This document shows positions 29,242-38,674 of a stretch of DNA of 64,000 nt, piece by piece. Below the pieces are notes generated by a model, which worked only from the letters and a program-made list of their open reading frames with translations, was not told the DNA's origin and searched no databases. This stretch comes from Paraglaciecola sp. T6c. Lineage in GTDB: Bacteria; Pseudomonadota; Gammaproteobacteria; Enterobacterales; Alteromonadaceae. The stretch is taken from the NCBI RefSeq assembly GCF_000014225.1, contig NC_008228.1:2666001-2730000 (forward strand), read 5' to 3'. How positions within the stretch are numbered: position 1 is the first letter of the stretch; each line of letters starts with the position of its first letter. The position numbers were made by a program, and so were the translations under genes.

Positions 29242-29547
29242 ATGCCCCAGTTTTATCTATCACGTGTTACACCAAGAGGTGTTGCTATGCTCATCGCTGG
29301 TGTAGCGATGAGCACATTTTTCACGGCCAGCACACATGCCCAGCAAATGGGCAGCCCTCTTGATTTTGTTAATTCGCAATTAGCTGAACAAATGAAGAAT
29401 CAGGTACGCGCCATGAGCGACCCTGAGTTGGTAAAGGCGAGAGCACAATTACAAAGAAAGTACTATGAAGCGCTAATTGAGTCTGGTTTTAGCAAAGAAG
29501 AAGCGATGAAAATTATTATTGCGGCGGCACAAGGAGATACTAACTAA
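29242..29547 (+). CDS. Small exported protein of unknown function
   Basis: This 101-residue protein starts with ATG after AAAGGAAC, a good ribosome binding site. It has a signal peptide (VAMLIAGVAMSTFFTASTHA) with probable cleavage after THAQ. The mature part of about 65 residues is predicted to be helical, with many charged residues (MKNQVRAMSDPELVKARAQLQ and KEEAMKIIIAAA). No family was recognised. It stands alone between two terminators, so it is probably transcribed by itself. A periplasmic chaperone-like or regulatory role would only be a guess. Confidence 0.75.
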   Translation: MPQFYLSRVTPRGVAMLIAGVAMSTFFTASTHAQQMGSPLDFVNSQLAEQMKNQVRAMSDPELVKARAQLQRKYYEALIESGFSKEEAMKIIIAAAQGDTN

Positions 29548-29582
29548 TACCTTTCTACTCGTATATATACGGTAAACATAAA

Positions 29583-29613
29583 AAAAGGGCCTGCTTTTAG
29601 CAGGCCCTTTTTG
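29583..29613. terminator. Strong bidirectional intrinsic terminator
   Basis: A 13-bp perfect stem (AAAAGGGCCTGCT/AGCAGGCCCTTTT) with a 3-nt loop has an A-run on the left and a T-run on the right. It serves the small exported protein gene and the convergent outer-membrane protein gene. Confidence 0.95.
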
Positions 29614-29640
29614 CGCATTAATCTCACTGAGTGTTATAAC

Positions 29641-30222
29641 TTAGAAAGTGTACTGCACGGCAACACTGGCGTAATCAACATCGCTGTCGAAGCTGTCGAT
29701 TTCTGACAAAATGCCGATTTCATCACGTTCAAACTCTAAGTCAAAGCGTGTGTATTCTAAGCGCACATCCCAACCTTCAGACACAGCGAAAGATGCACCC
29801 ACGCCATAAAACAAGTCATCACCGTCTGTGCTGTCATTCACACCGGCTGCGTTGATGTCAGCGTCCCACCATAACTGTCCGCCTTTAGCGTACACGGTGA
29901 TATATTCGTTGACTGGCAAACCCGCTTTTAAGCCAAGTGTATAGCCGTCAACTTCGGTGTTGAACGTATCGTTACCGTACTCGCCGAAATCAATGTAACC
30001 ACCTTCAATCGATACGTATTGGTTAAACTGTGTGCCGATATACACATTGGCTGCGTTATCGTCACGATCAAAGTCTTCATCTCCATCCACATCTACTAAA
30101 CCATAACCGGCACCTACATAAATACCGTGGTGATCAACACCATCATTCGTCGCAGCAAAGGAAGCACCTGAAGTCATAAGTAAAGAGGTCGCTGCTAGTG
30201 TCGTAAGGGTAAATTTTTTCAT
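29641..30222 (-). CDS. Small outer-membrane beta-barrel protein
   Basis: This 193-residue protein has a signal peptide (FTLTTLAATSLLMTSGASFA). The mature part begins HGIYVGAGYGLVDVDGDED, followed by alternating amphipathic strands and a C-terminal VAVQYTF with the terminal Phe typical of BAM-inserted barrels. Length and pattern fit an eight-stranded OmpA-transmembrane/OmpX-like barrel (OMP_b-brl type). It is rich in Asp, with an Asp-rich early loop. No peptidoglycan-binding domain is present. The specific function is unknown; adhesion or envelope-stability roles are usual for such barrels. Confidence 0.88.
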   Translation of the reverse strand: MKKFTLTTLAATSLLMTSGASFAATNDGVDHHGIYVGAGYGLVDVDGDEDFDRDDNAANVYIGTQFNQYVSIEGGYIDFGEYGNDTFNTEVDGYTLGLKAGLPVNEYITVYAKGGQLWWDADINAAGVNDSTDGDDLFYGVGASFAVSEGWDVRLEYTRFDLEFERDEIGILSEIDSFDSDVDYASVAVQYTF

Positions 30223-30764
30223 AGTTTATCTCCGTATTGCTTAATCAAGAGTGTTGGTTACAAAGCAAAGCTATTCACGTTGCTGAACTAGGCTTAAACA
30301 AGTGTTATGCCAAACAAACCTTAATAATATAAATTCGATAAAATACAATAACTTAACCTTTTTTCACCATATATTAGATAGGCCTTTCACAGCGTTCGCT
30401 TGTGAACAAACTGCTTAAGTACTTGCAACTTTTACTGGCCAAAAAACAACCCGTTCGCTCGCGGTGTTCCGGTGTTTTTCATCTAACCGACAACATCGAT
30501 TTGCGCATACTTTGGCTCGTGACGAATAAGTGGGGGTTTACGCCAAACTATCGCTTTTTTGACCTAACCTAAAAAATTGCAAGTCGAGAAAAGTAATATA
30601 ACATACTGATTTTGTTGCAATAAAAGTTAATTTTTTACATGGCACAACTTCTGCTGTATTAAGAAAAAAACAGACCAAAGCGCTACAAAGTTTACTTAAC
30701 GCGTCATCACATGGTCTTTACACACATATTTAGCATCATAAAAATAACGATACAGGGGAATAAA
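30223..30764. other. Divergent promoter region between the barrel and RND operons
   Basis: These 540 bp separate the barrel gene (-) from the RND adaptor gene (+). The region is AT-rich towards both genes, with a GC-richer middle (about 30440-30560). The 8-mer ACTTGCAA near 30420 recurs inverted near 30577. No known operator, RNA or ORF with family features was recognised, although two promoters must lie here. Confidence 0.5.
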
Positions 30765-31982
30765 ATGACGATTAAAACGATACCGTTTATCAGTTTTAAC
30801 GCACTCACGATACTTACATTACTTATGAGCACTGCACTGCTTTCGGCTTGTGGCGGCGCAGATGCCACCAGCACTGAGCCCGAACAAGCATTGGTCATTT
30901 CAGTGCCCGTAGAAGCAGGCGCACTGCATATCGGCGAGATTTCCTCTAATTACACCACCACAGCGGTACTTGAAGCCAAAGAAGAAGCCTACGTAGTCGC
31001 CCGCGCTTCGGGCATCATCGAACACATTTACGTAGAAGAAGGTGATTACGTCACCAAAGGTCAAGTACTTGCGCAATTAGAGCCAGAGCGTTATCGCTTA
31101 AACCTCGCACGGGCAAAAGCGGATTTAATTGGCATCGAAAAAGAGTTGGCAAAAATAGACAAGGTGTATAACCAAAAGCTAGTGAGCGACGACACCTACG
31201 ATAAAATTAGCGCCCAATACGCATCCACTAAGGCGACGTTATCGCTGGCGCAGTTAGACTTAAAAGAAGCCACTATCGTGGCGCCTATTTCTGGTTATAT
31301 TGCCGCACGTAACGCCAAAGTGGGTAATTTAACCGAATCATTTCAACGTGCTCAAATGTTCCATATCGTCGAACAAAATGAATTACATGGCGTTGTCTAC
31401 TTACCTGAAAAAGAACTATCTCGGGTGCATAAAAATCAAGCGGCAAAATTAACCTTAAGTGCATTGCAAGACAGTACGGTCACTGCCTATGTTGAGCGCA
31501 TCAGCCCAGTCATTGATGCCGCCACTGGCACGTTTAAAGTGACGCTTCGTGTACCAAATGATAAAAAATTGCTTAAAGCCGGTATGTTCGCCCATGTCAG
31601 TTTGAATTACGACACCCACCAGCACGCTACTCTTATGCCTCGTAAAGCCATGCTCAGCATTGATAATAAAGTCAATGTGTTTGTTGTGAATGACGGCCTT
31701 GCCCACAAACAAGAAATTCAAGTGGGTTATCAAGAGGGTGACTATGTAGAGATACTCAGTGGCTTGAAGGGCAACGAGCATGTGGTGATTACCGGTCATC
31801 AAAATTTGAAAGACCAAGCACCTGTAGAAGTGGTTAATGCCGATTCACTTATGTTACAGGCTCGTTCACCTGTTGAAGAGCCAGTTTCTAGCACTCAAAA
31901 GCCCATTGAATTTAACGGTGATGACGCGGGCGAAGCCGCAGATACAGACACAACAGCCTCAAACGCCGATCACACTCGCTAA
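30765..31982 (+). CDS. RND efflux membrane-fusion lipoprotein
   Basis: This 405-residue periplasmic adaptor has a lipobox (LLSACGG). It shows the usual order: beta-barrel strands, the two halves of a biotinyl-lipoyl domain (GIIEHIYVEEGDYVTKGQ and ATIVAPISGYIAARNAKVGN), a helical hairpin between them (about 115-170), and a membrane-proximal domain. An Asp/Glu/Thr-rich tail follows. ATG at 30765 after AGGGGAA is the start; an upstream in-frame GTG at 30711 is less likely. It precedes two RND pump genes, as in the MdtABC layout. Substrate unknown. Confidence 0.92.
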   Translation: MTIKTIPFISFNALTILTLLMSTALLSACGGADATSTEPEQALVISVPVEAGALHIGEISSNYTTTAVLEAKEEAYVVARASGIIEHIYVEEGDYVTKGQVLAQLEPERYRLNLARAKADLIGIEKELAKIDKVYNQKLVSDDTYDKISAQYASTKATLSLAQLDLKEATIVAPISGYIAARNAKVGNLTESFQRAQMFHIVEQNELHGVVYLPEKELSRVHKNQAAKLTLSALQDSTVTAYVERISPVIDAATGTFKVTLRVPNDKKLLKAGMFAHVSLNYDTHQHATLMPRKAMLSIDNKVNVFVVNDGLAHKQEIQVGYQEGDYVEILSGLKGNEHVVITGHQNLKDQAPVEVVNADSLMLQARSPVEEPVSSTQKPIEFNGDDAGEAADTDTTASNADHTR

Positions 31983-31997
31983 GTAAGGACACCTAGC

Positions 31998-34900
31998 ATG
32001 AATATTGTTGATATAGCAGTTAAGCGCCCGGTCGCGGTGTGGATGTTCACCTTTGCCATTGTGTTATTTGGCATGGTGTCGCTGTCACGCTTACCCATTA
32101 ACCTATTACCTGAATTATCCTACCCTACCCTGACTATTCGTACCGATTATGTAGGGGCAGCACCTGGCGAAATCGAACAGCTTGTCTCTAAGCCTATTGA
32201 GGAAACCATTGGCGTTGTTAAAGGCGTGCGTAAGGTCACGTCTTCATCTACCTCTGGGCAGTCCGATGTGCTGCTGGAGTTTGAATGGGGCACTGACATG
32301 GACATGGCAAGTCTAGAGGTACGTGAAAAGCTCGATACCTTAATTTTACCTTTAGACGTTGAAAAGCCTGTGTTGCTGCGTTTCAACCCAAGTTTAGATC
32401 CCGTCATGCGCCTCGGTTTCGGTATTGGCAGCACCAGTAATACCGGAAAAAACGTTGACGTCACTCAAAGCGCCGCGCTTGATGTAACTAGCATGAAACG
32501 ACTGCGGGAGTACGCAGAGCAACAAATTAAGCGTAAGTTAGAATCCATCAGCGGTGTAGCGTCGATCAAAATAGGCGGCGGCTTAGAAAGCGAAATTCAC
32601 GTATTGGTTGATCAACAAAAGGCCAGTCAATTAGCCATCCCCATGAGCGACATCATCAAACGCTTAAAAGAAGAAAACGTTAATGCTGCAGGCGGGCGTG
32701 TCGACGATGGCTCTCAAGCTTACACCGTACGCACCCTTAATCAGTTCACTAGCATACAAGATATGCAAAATGTGTTTGTTGCTCGACGTGACAACAAAAA
32801 TATCCGCTTAGGTGATATTGCTGTTATTCAAGATGCTTATAAAGAGCGGAATTCAATTACACGGTTCGACGGGTTAGAAGGAGTCGAAATTGCCATTTAC
32901 AAAGAAGGGGATGCTAATACAGTACAAGTTGCGCAAAATGTAAATGCAGAACTGCGTCAACTAGAAAGCGCATTACCGGCTAACTACAAAATACAGCTGA
33001 TTTACGACCAGTCAGTATTCATTGCTAATGCCATCGACGATGTAAAATCTGCAGGCATAATAGGTGGCGTGCTGGCGATGGTGGTGTTGTATTTATTTCT
33101 ACGTAATGTTTGGCCCACCCTCATCATTTCTCTTTCTATTCCTGTGTCTATCATTGCCACGTTCAACCTTATGTATGGCAACAACATCAGCTTGAACATC
33201 ATGAGTTTGGGCGGTATTGCGTTGGCCATCGGCCTATTGGTCGATAACGCCATTGTCGTGCTTGAAAACATAGAGCGGCACAAGCAAACACAAAGCGATG
33301 TTAAACAGGCGGCAGCACAAGGAACGAAACAGGTATCCATGGCGATCATCGCCTCTACCCTTACCACCATGGCGGTATTCTTTCCTTTGGTATTTGTTAA
33401 AGGTATCGCCGGTCAATTGTTTGCCGATCAAGCCCTGACCGTTACCTTTGCGTTAGGAGCCTCTTTGCTTGTTGCGTTAACCGTTATTCCTATGTTGGCG
33501 GCACAAGCGCGCTCGAAACCCGCTCATGGCGACACGTCCCTAGGTGTAACGGACAGCGCTAACACGCATCAGCAACCCCCACGCCCGTTAACAAACCCCT
33601 TTTATGACACCATTGACTTGTCTGGTGCAGGTTTTGACTCTGACTTTGACCCTAGCCTTAATAACAGCTCTGGTGGTCAGGCTGGTGTTAAAAGTGGCGG
33701 CGAACCAAGTGTCACTAAACGGATCTTCGCCACTCTCGCGCTGCCTTTTGTGTGGTTATCCCGTGGGGTGTTTCATTACCTACCCCTTATTTTATCTACA
33801 GCAGTACTCATCGTATTTAGAGCGTTAGCTAAGCTTTTAGGCTTTATTTTCAAACCGCTGCTTTGGCTATTTGAAAAAGCCCTCAATTCCGTGTCTTTCT
33901 ATTACGCACGCTTACTAAAACTCGCATTGCGGGCACCCGCGTTGCTGCTGGTTGGCATAGTGGCAATAGCCGCCAGCTCATTAATGTTTATTCCGCGGCT
34001 CGGTATGGAGCTCATCCCGAGTATGTCTCAGGGGGAATTCTACGTTGAAGTCACGTTACCAAGCGGCACATTGCTCAGCTATACCGATAATACCTTATCC
34101 GCATTGTCCGCCTTTACCGAGGCGCAGGACGGCGTAAAACGCACTTATTCATTGGCCGGCACTGGCAGTTTAATGAACGCGTCAGCCAGACAGGGCGGCG
34201 AAAACTGGGGCAAATTAAATGTTGTGATGCAAAGCGATGCAACAAGTGAGCAACTAAAAAGCCTACAACAGAAAATGCGAGACTACTTACGAAGACAAGC
34301 TGGGGTGCAGGCAGAGTTTGGCCAACCTGAATTGTTTAGCTTTGCAGCTCCGTTATCTATCGATTTAGTTGGCTACAACCTCACTAGCTTGGCTAAATAC
34401 AGCGCAATCTTAGTAGACGCCCTACAACAAGACTCGCGTTTTAGCGATGTCACCAGCTCCCTGCAGCGAGGCACACCAGAGCTTAAAATCACCTTTGATC
34501 ACGCAAAACTTGCTCAACTAGGCTTAAGTGCACCCCAGGTATCCACACTGATAAACGCCAAAGTCGGTGGTGAAGTGGCAAGCCAGTTCAATTTAGATGA
34601 TCGCAAAATTGATATTCTGGTTCGCAGCCTCAACACGCAGCGTGATTCAATTGAGGATATAGGGCGCATTATAGTGAATCCTGGGGCACAGCGAGCCATT
34701 GCTTTAAATGCCGTAGCGGACTTGAGCATGTCTATTGGACCAAGTGAAATTACCCGCATCGGGCAAGAACGCGTCGCGGTGATATCTGCCAATCTCGCCT
34801 ATGGTGATTTAGCCCAAGCTGTTGAGATGGCTAATCAACATATTAAAGACATGAACTTACCGTATTCGCTGCAAGCACGAGTGGCCGGTCAAAGCGAAGA

Positions 34901-35468
34901 GATGAAAACCAGTTTCGCGTCTTTGAAGTTTGCTCTGGCACTGGCTGTCTTCTTAGTGTATCTGGTCATGGCATCTCAATTTGAGTCGCTGTTGCATCCA
35001 CTATTGATACTGCTCACTGTGCCGCTGGCATGTGCAGGCTCCATATTCGGCTTGTTTATCACTCAAACGAACATCAGCGTGGTGGTGTTTATTGGTCTTA
35101 TCATGTTGGCAGGTATTGTGGTGAATAATGCGATTGTGCTTATTGACCGCATTAATCAGTTGAGGACAGAGGGCGTAATAAAGACACAGGCCATTATCGA
35201 GGCCGCCCACAATCGACTTCGTCCTATATTGATGACAACCTTAACCACTTCCCTAGGGTTACTGCCGATGGCGCTTGGGCTTGGCGAAGGTGCTGAGATG
35301 CGCATTCCTATGGCAGTCACCGTGATATTTGGCTTGCTGTTCGCAACGCTGCTCACCTTGTTCTTTATTCCGTGTTTATATGCCCTGTTTGATCGCAAAT
35401 CAGATGCATTAATGGCGCAAAATGCGCAACCGACGAGCATGACAAACAAGGCGCTAGGTTATGAATAA
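31998..35468 (+). CDS. RND efflux pump, subunit 1 (with enlarged central loop)
   Basis: This 1156-residue inner-membrane pump has 12 membrane helices and two large periplasmic loops. It starts IVDIAVKRPVAVWMFTFA, and the helix 4 proton-relay region reads GLLVDNAIVVLENIERH (Asp-Asn in place of the AcrB Asp-Asp, common in this group). It is longer than typical RND pumps (about 1020-1050). The extra residues lie between helices 6 and 7 (about 500-625): a Pro/Ser/Asp-rich stretch, then several hydrophobic segments. Its last 8 bp overlap the next RND gene, so the pair is translationally coupled. No outer-membrane factor lies nearby. Confidence 0.93.
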   Translation: MNIVDIAVKRPVAVWMFTFAIVLFGMVSLSRLPINLLPELSYPTLTIRTDYVGAAPGEIEQLVSKPIEETIGVVKGVRKVTSSSTSGQSDVLLEFEWGTDMDMASLEVREKLDTLILPLDVEKPVLLRFNPSLDPVMRLGFGIGSTSNTGKNVDVTQSAALDVTSMKRLREYAEQQIKRKLESISGVASIKIGGGLESEIHVLVDQQKASQLAIPMSDIIKRLKEENVNAAGGRVDDGSQAYTVRTLNQFTSIQDMQNVFVARRDNKNIRLGDIAVIQDAYKERNSITRFDGLEGVEIAIYKEGDANTVQVAQNVNAELRQLESALPANYKIQLIYDQSVFIANAIDDVKSAGIIGGVLAMVVLYLFLRNVWPTLIISLSIPVSIIATFNLMYGNNISLNIMSLGGIALAIGLLVDNAIVVLENIERHKQTQSDVKQAAAQGTKQVSMAIIASTLTTMAVFFPLVFVKGIAGQLFADQALTVTFALGASLLVALTVIPMLAAQARSKPAHGDTSLGVTDSANTHQQPPRPLTNPFYDTIDLSGAGFDSDFDPSLNNSSGGQAGVKSGGEPSVTKRIFATLALPFVWLSRGVFHYLPLILSTAVLIVFRALAKLLGFIFKPLLWLFEKALNSVSFYYARLLKLALRAPALLLVGIVAIAASSLMFIPRLGMELIPSMSQGEFYVEVTLPSGTLLSYTDNTLSALSAFTEAQDGVKRTYSLAGTGSLMNASARQGGENWGKLNVVMQSDATSEQLKSLQQKMRDYLRRQAGVQAEFGQPELFSFAAPLSIDLVGYNLTSLAKYSAILVDALQQDSRFSDVTSSLQRGTPELKITFDHAKLAQLGLSAPQVSTLINAKVGGEVASQFNLDDRKIDILVRSLNTQRDSIEDIGRIIVNPGAQRAIALNAVADLSMSIGPSEITRIGQERVAVISANLAYGDLAQAVEMANQHIKDMNLPYSLQARVAGQSEEMKTSFASLKFALALAVFLVYLVMASQFESLLHPLLILLTVPLACAGSIFGLFITQTNISVVVFIGLIMLAGIVVNNAIVLIDRINQLRTEGVIKTQAIIEAAHNRLRPILMTTLTTSLGLLPMALGLGEGAEMRIPMAVTVIFGLLFATLLTLFFIPCLYALFDRKSDALMAQNAQPTSMTNKALGYE

Positions 35469-38400
35469 GCCCGACATGCAACAGAATCAACAAGAGCAAG
35501 CCAAATTCGCCGCTGCAGGCGCCAGCTTAGCGGCCTTTGCTATGCGACGCCCCGTGACAATAGGAATGTTGTTCTTGTCCATGTTGTTATTTGGCATCTT
35601 GGCCTCGCAACTATTACCGCTGGAGAAATTCCCCAGTATTGATATCCCTGAAATAGCCATTCGAATTCCTTATGAAAATGCCACACCGGCTGAAATAGAG
35701 AAAATGATCACTCGCCCAGTGGAAGAAGTACTGGCCACCATGTCAGGCATCAAGCGCTTACGTTCGAAGTCAACCGAAGACGCGGCTGAAATACAGCTAC
35801 AATTTGCCTGGGACGAAAACCTCAAAGCCAAGGGCATTGAAGCCAGAGAAAAGATAGACGCCATTCGCAATAACTTACCTGCAGATGTAGAGCGAATTTT
35901 GGTTTATCAATTCAATACCAGTGATTTACCTATTTTCCAGTTGAGGGTATCCAGTGAGCGTGACTTGTCAGATGCCTATGACTTACTTGAGCGCAACCTT
36001 AAAATACCCATTGAACGAGTTGCAGGTGTGTCAAAAGTTGAGTTATACGGCGTGCTTAAAAAACAGATCGCTATTCGTATAGATACCCAAAAACAAGCCA
36101 GTTTGGGTATTACCAATACGCAACTGCTCAGTGCGCTGCGCCAAGCAAACTTTGCTATGACTGCAGGCTCTTTTTACGACCTAGAACAAAAGATAACCAT
36201 CAATCCACAGGGCGAATTTAGCAAAATAGAAGACATTAACGCGTTGATCATCAAAAAGGGCGTACTGTTAAGTGACATCGCCCGAATTGGCTATGAAAGC
36301 CCTAAGCGCACCGAGGGCAGACATTTAGACAGAACCTACGCCGTTGGCTTTAATATCTATAGGGAGTCAAACAGTAACTTGGTCGCGGTGTCCGATGCAG
36401 TCATGAAAGTCATTAACCACGCCGATGAGAGTCCTGCCTTTACAGGCATCACACTTTTCGTGATGGATGATGAAGCTGCAAGTGTAACCGAATCCTTGAG
36501 CGATTTACTCAATGCAGGCTTACTCGGTGCACTGCTATCCGTTATGGTGCTGTATACGTTTTTACGAAACTTAACCACAACATTAATCGTTGTTTTATCC
36601 GTGCCCTTTTCTATTTGCATCACGTTAGGGTGTATGTACTTCATGGGGTACACCGTCAACATACTGTCCATGATGGGTTTGATGCTTGCGGTGGGCATGT
36701 TAGTGGATAACGCCGTGGTAGTCACCGAGAGTATTCAACAAGAACGCAATCATTACCCTAACCCAATTGACGCCACAAAAGCAGGTGTGGGTAAAGTCAG
36801 CTTGGCAGTGATTGCAGGGACGACCACCACAGCAATAGTATTTTTACCTAACATAATTGGCGTAAAAGTGAATCTCACCATCTTTCTTGAGCATGTGGCC
36901 ATCGCTATTTGTATTTCATTGTTCGCGTCTTTGCTTATCGCCCAAACCTTGATCCCCCTGCTTACTAGCCGATTATCCAGCGGCCTATCGAGCAAAACCG
37001 TGAGTGCAACTGCTCAAGCACCTGGCATGGGTAAACTCGCCAAACAATACCAACGCGTCCTTAGCTGGTCTCTAACGCACCGTGGCCTAACGTGTGTTAT
37101 TGCTCTACTGATACTCGTCAGCACGGCTATTCCTATGCAGTTTGTCACTGGGGATGATGATGACGACAACAACAGTCGGTTATGGCTTAACTATGACATA
37201 CAAGGCAATTACAGTTTGGCTGAGGTTGAAAAATCAGTCGACAAAATGGAAGCTTACTTGTACGCCAATCAAGATGCGTTTCAAATTGAGCAGGTCTACA
37301 CCTATTTTACAGCGGGTGAAGCGACGTCAGCGCTGACCCTAAAAAATGATATGCCAGTCTCTAAAGGCGAACTAAAAGAGCGGATCCTCAAAGATATGCC
37401 TAAGTTTGCCCGCGCTCGTCCATCCTTTAAGTGGGAAGAAGGTAATGGCGGTGGTCTGCAGCTAACCTTATTAGGTGACTCTTCTGCATCCTTAAGTGAC
37501 GTCGCTGAACGTGTATTACCAGCAATTAAGCGAATTGATGGCCTGACTGACGTGGGAATTGAGGGCAATAATCAGAAATTCGAACTGCAAGTGATTGTCG
37601 ATCGAAACAAAGCTTATCGTTATGGCTTATCCGCCAGCGATGTTGCCAACACTATTGCCAGTGGTTTACGCGGTACTAACCTTCGTACGTTTAGAGACGC
37701 TGAAAGTGGTGAGATTGGGATACGTATGCTGTTCGATGAAGCACTGCAGGAGTCTATTACAGAACTTAGAAACCTCACCATTTCTCGCATTGGTCAGCGG
37801 ACCATTACGCTAGATATGGTCAGCGAAACCAAAATCGTACCGCGCTTAGCAGAAATCCGCCGTAGTTACCGTCAAACCTCCTTGACCATAGGTGCAAATA
37901 TGGAAGAGGATGTTACGCTGCAGCAAGCCAAAGAGCGTATCGAAAACGTGATGCAGTACCTCACCCTACCCGATGGTTATAGTTGGACCTTTGATGGCAG
38001 TATCGATAGACAAAACCAGAATGAAGCTGTCATGCAAACTAACATGTTATTGGCCATTTGCATGATTTACATCGTGATGGCTGCACTGTTTGAATCATTA
38101 CTGTTACCCACCGCAGTCATCACCTCATTATTATTCTCACTGACCGGTGTATTTTGGGCGTTGTTTGTCACAGGCACCGCTATGTCGGTCATGAGCATGA
38201 TAGGCATGCTGATATTGATGGGAATTGTGGTGAATAACGGCATTGTGCTGGTCGACCGGATCAATCAGTTGATTGGTCAGGGTATAGCAATCAATGCCGC
38301 CGTCATTGAGGCATGTTTAACCCGGGTGAGACCTATTTTGATGACAGTTGCGACCACTATTGTTGGCTTAGTGCCATTGGCACTAGGCAATACCTCTATT

Positions 38401-38583
38401 GGCGGTGATGGCCCGGCCTATTCCCCTATGGCGATAGCGATCATTGGTGGCTTAACCTTTTCTACCGCGACCAGCTTGGTGCTCGTTCCTCTGGCGTATG
38501 TATTACTGCTGCGCATGCGAGCGAAAACCGCACACTTAATAGAGACCTCGAAACAATGGGCGAATAAAGTCGTTAAGATTTAG
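35461..38583 (+). CDS. RND efflux pump, subunit 2
   Basis: This 1040-residue RND pump of normal length starts with a Gln-rich cytosolic leader of about 30 residues, then MRRPVTIGMLFLSMLLFG (helix 1). The helix 4 motif is VGMLVDNAVVVTESIQQ. It overlaps the preceding RND gene by 8 bp. Two different RND genes after one adaptor match the E. coli MdtB/MdtC heterotrimer arrangement, so the two may assemble together. It is followed by a hairpin at 38594-38636. Substrate unknown. Confidence 0.93.
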   Translation: MNKPDMQQNQQEQAKFAAAGASLAAFAMRRPVTIGMLFLSMLLFGILASQLLPLEKFPSIDIPEIAIRIPYENATPAEIEKMITRPVEEVLATMSGIKRLRSKSTEDAAEIQLQFAWDENLKAKGIEAREKIDAIRNNLPADVERILVYQFNTSDLPIFQLRVSSERDLSDAYDLLERNLKIPIERVAGVSKVELYGVLKKQIAIRIDTQKQASLGITNTQLLSALRQANFAMTAGSFYDLEQKITINPQGEFSKIEDINALIIKKGVLLSDIARIGYESPKRTEGRHLDRTYAVGFNIYRESNSNLVAVSDAVMKVINHADESPAFTGITLFVMDDEAASVTESLSDLLNAGLLGALLSVMVLYTFLRNLTTTLIVVLSVPFSICITLGCMYFMGYTVNILSMMGLMLAVGMLVDNAVVVTESIQQERNHYPNPIDATKAGVGKVSLAVIAGTTTTAIVFLPNIIGVKVNLTIFLEHVAIAICISLFASLLIAQTLIPLLTSRLSSGLSSKTVSATAQAPGMGKLAKQYQRVLSWSLTHRGLTCVIALLILVSTAIPMQFVTGDDDDDNNSRLWLNYDIQGNYSLAEVEKSVDKMEAYLYANQDAFQIEQVYTYFTAGEATSALTLKNDMPVSKGELKERILKDMPKFARARPSFKWEEGNGGGLQLTLLGDSSASLSDVAERVLPAIKRIDGLTDVGIEGNNQKFELQVIVDRNKAYRYGLSASDVANTIASGLRGTNLRTFRDAESGEIGIRMLFDEALQESITELRNLTISRIGQRTITLDMVSETKIVPRLAEIRRSYRQTSLTIGANMEEDVTLQQAKERIENVMQYLTLPDGYSWTFDGSIDRQNQNEAVMQTNMLLAICMIYIVMAALFESLLLPTAVITSLLFSLTGVFWALFVTGTAMSVMSMIGMLILMGIVVNNGIVLVDRINQLIGQGIAINAAVIEACLTRVRPILMTVATTIVGLVPLALGNTSIGGDGPAYSPMAIAIIGGLTFSTATSLVLVPLAYVLLLRMRAKTAHLIETSKQWANKVVKI

Positions 38584-38593
38584 CGTGGCGATG

Positions 38594-38636
38594 AAGCCTT
38601 TGAATTGTCATACATAAATTGAGAATTCAAAGGCTT
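38594..38636 (+). terminator. Terminator after the MFP-RND-RND operon
   Basis: A perfect 13-bp stem (AAGCCTTTGAATT/AATTCAAAGGCTT) with a 17-nt loop starts about 11 bp after the stop. Only a short T-rich stretch follows, so termination strength is uncertain. Confidence 0.6.
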
Positions 38637-38674
38637 TGGTTTAGGCTATCGAAAATTTTGCCAGTCGAGTTGCT

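Noticed and set aside
29641-30222. OmpA with a peptidoglycan-binding domain
   Set aside because: The protein ends at the barrel after 193 residues and no OmpA C-terminal domain follows.
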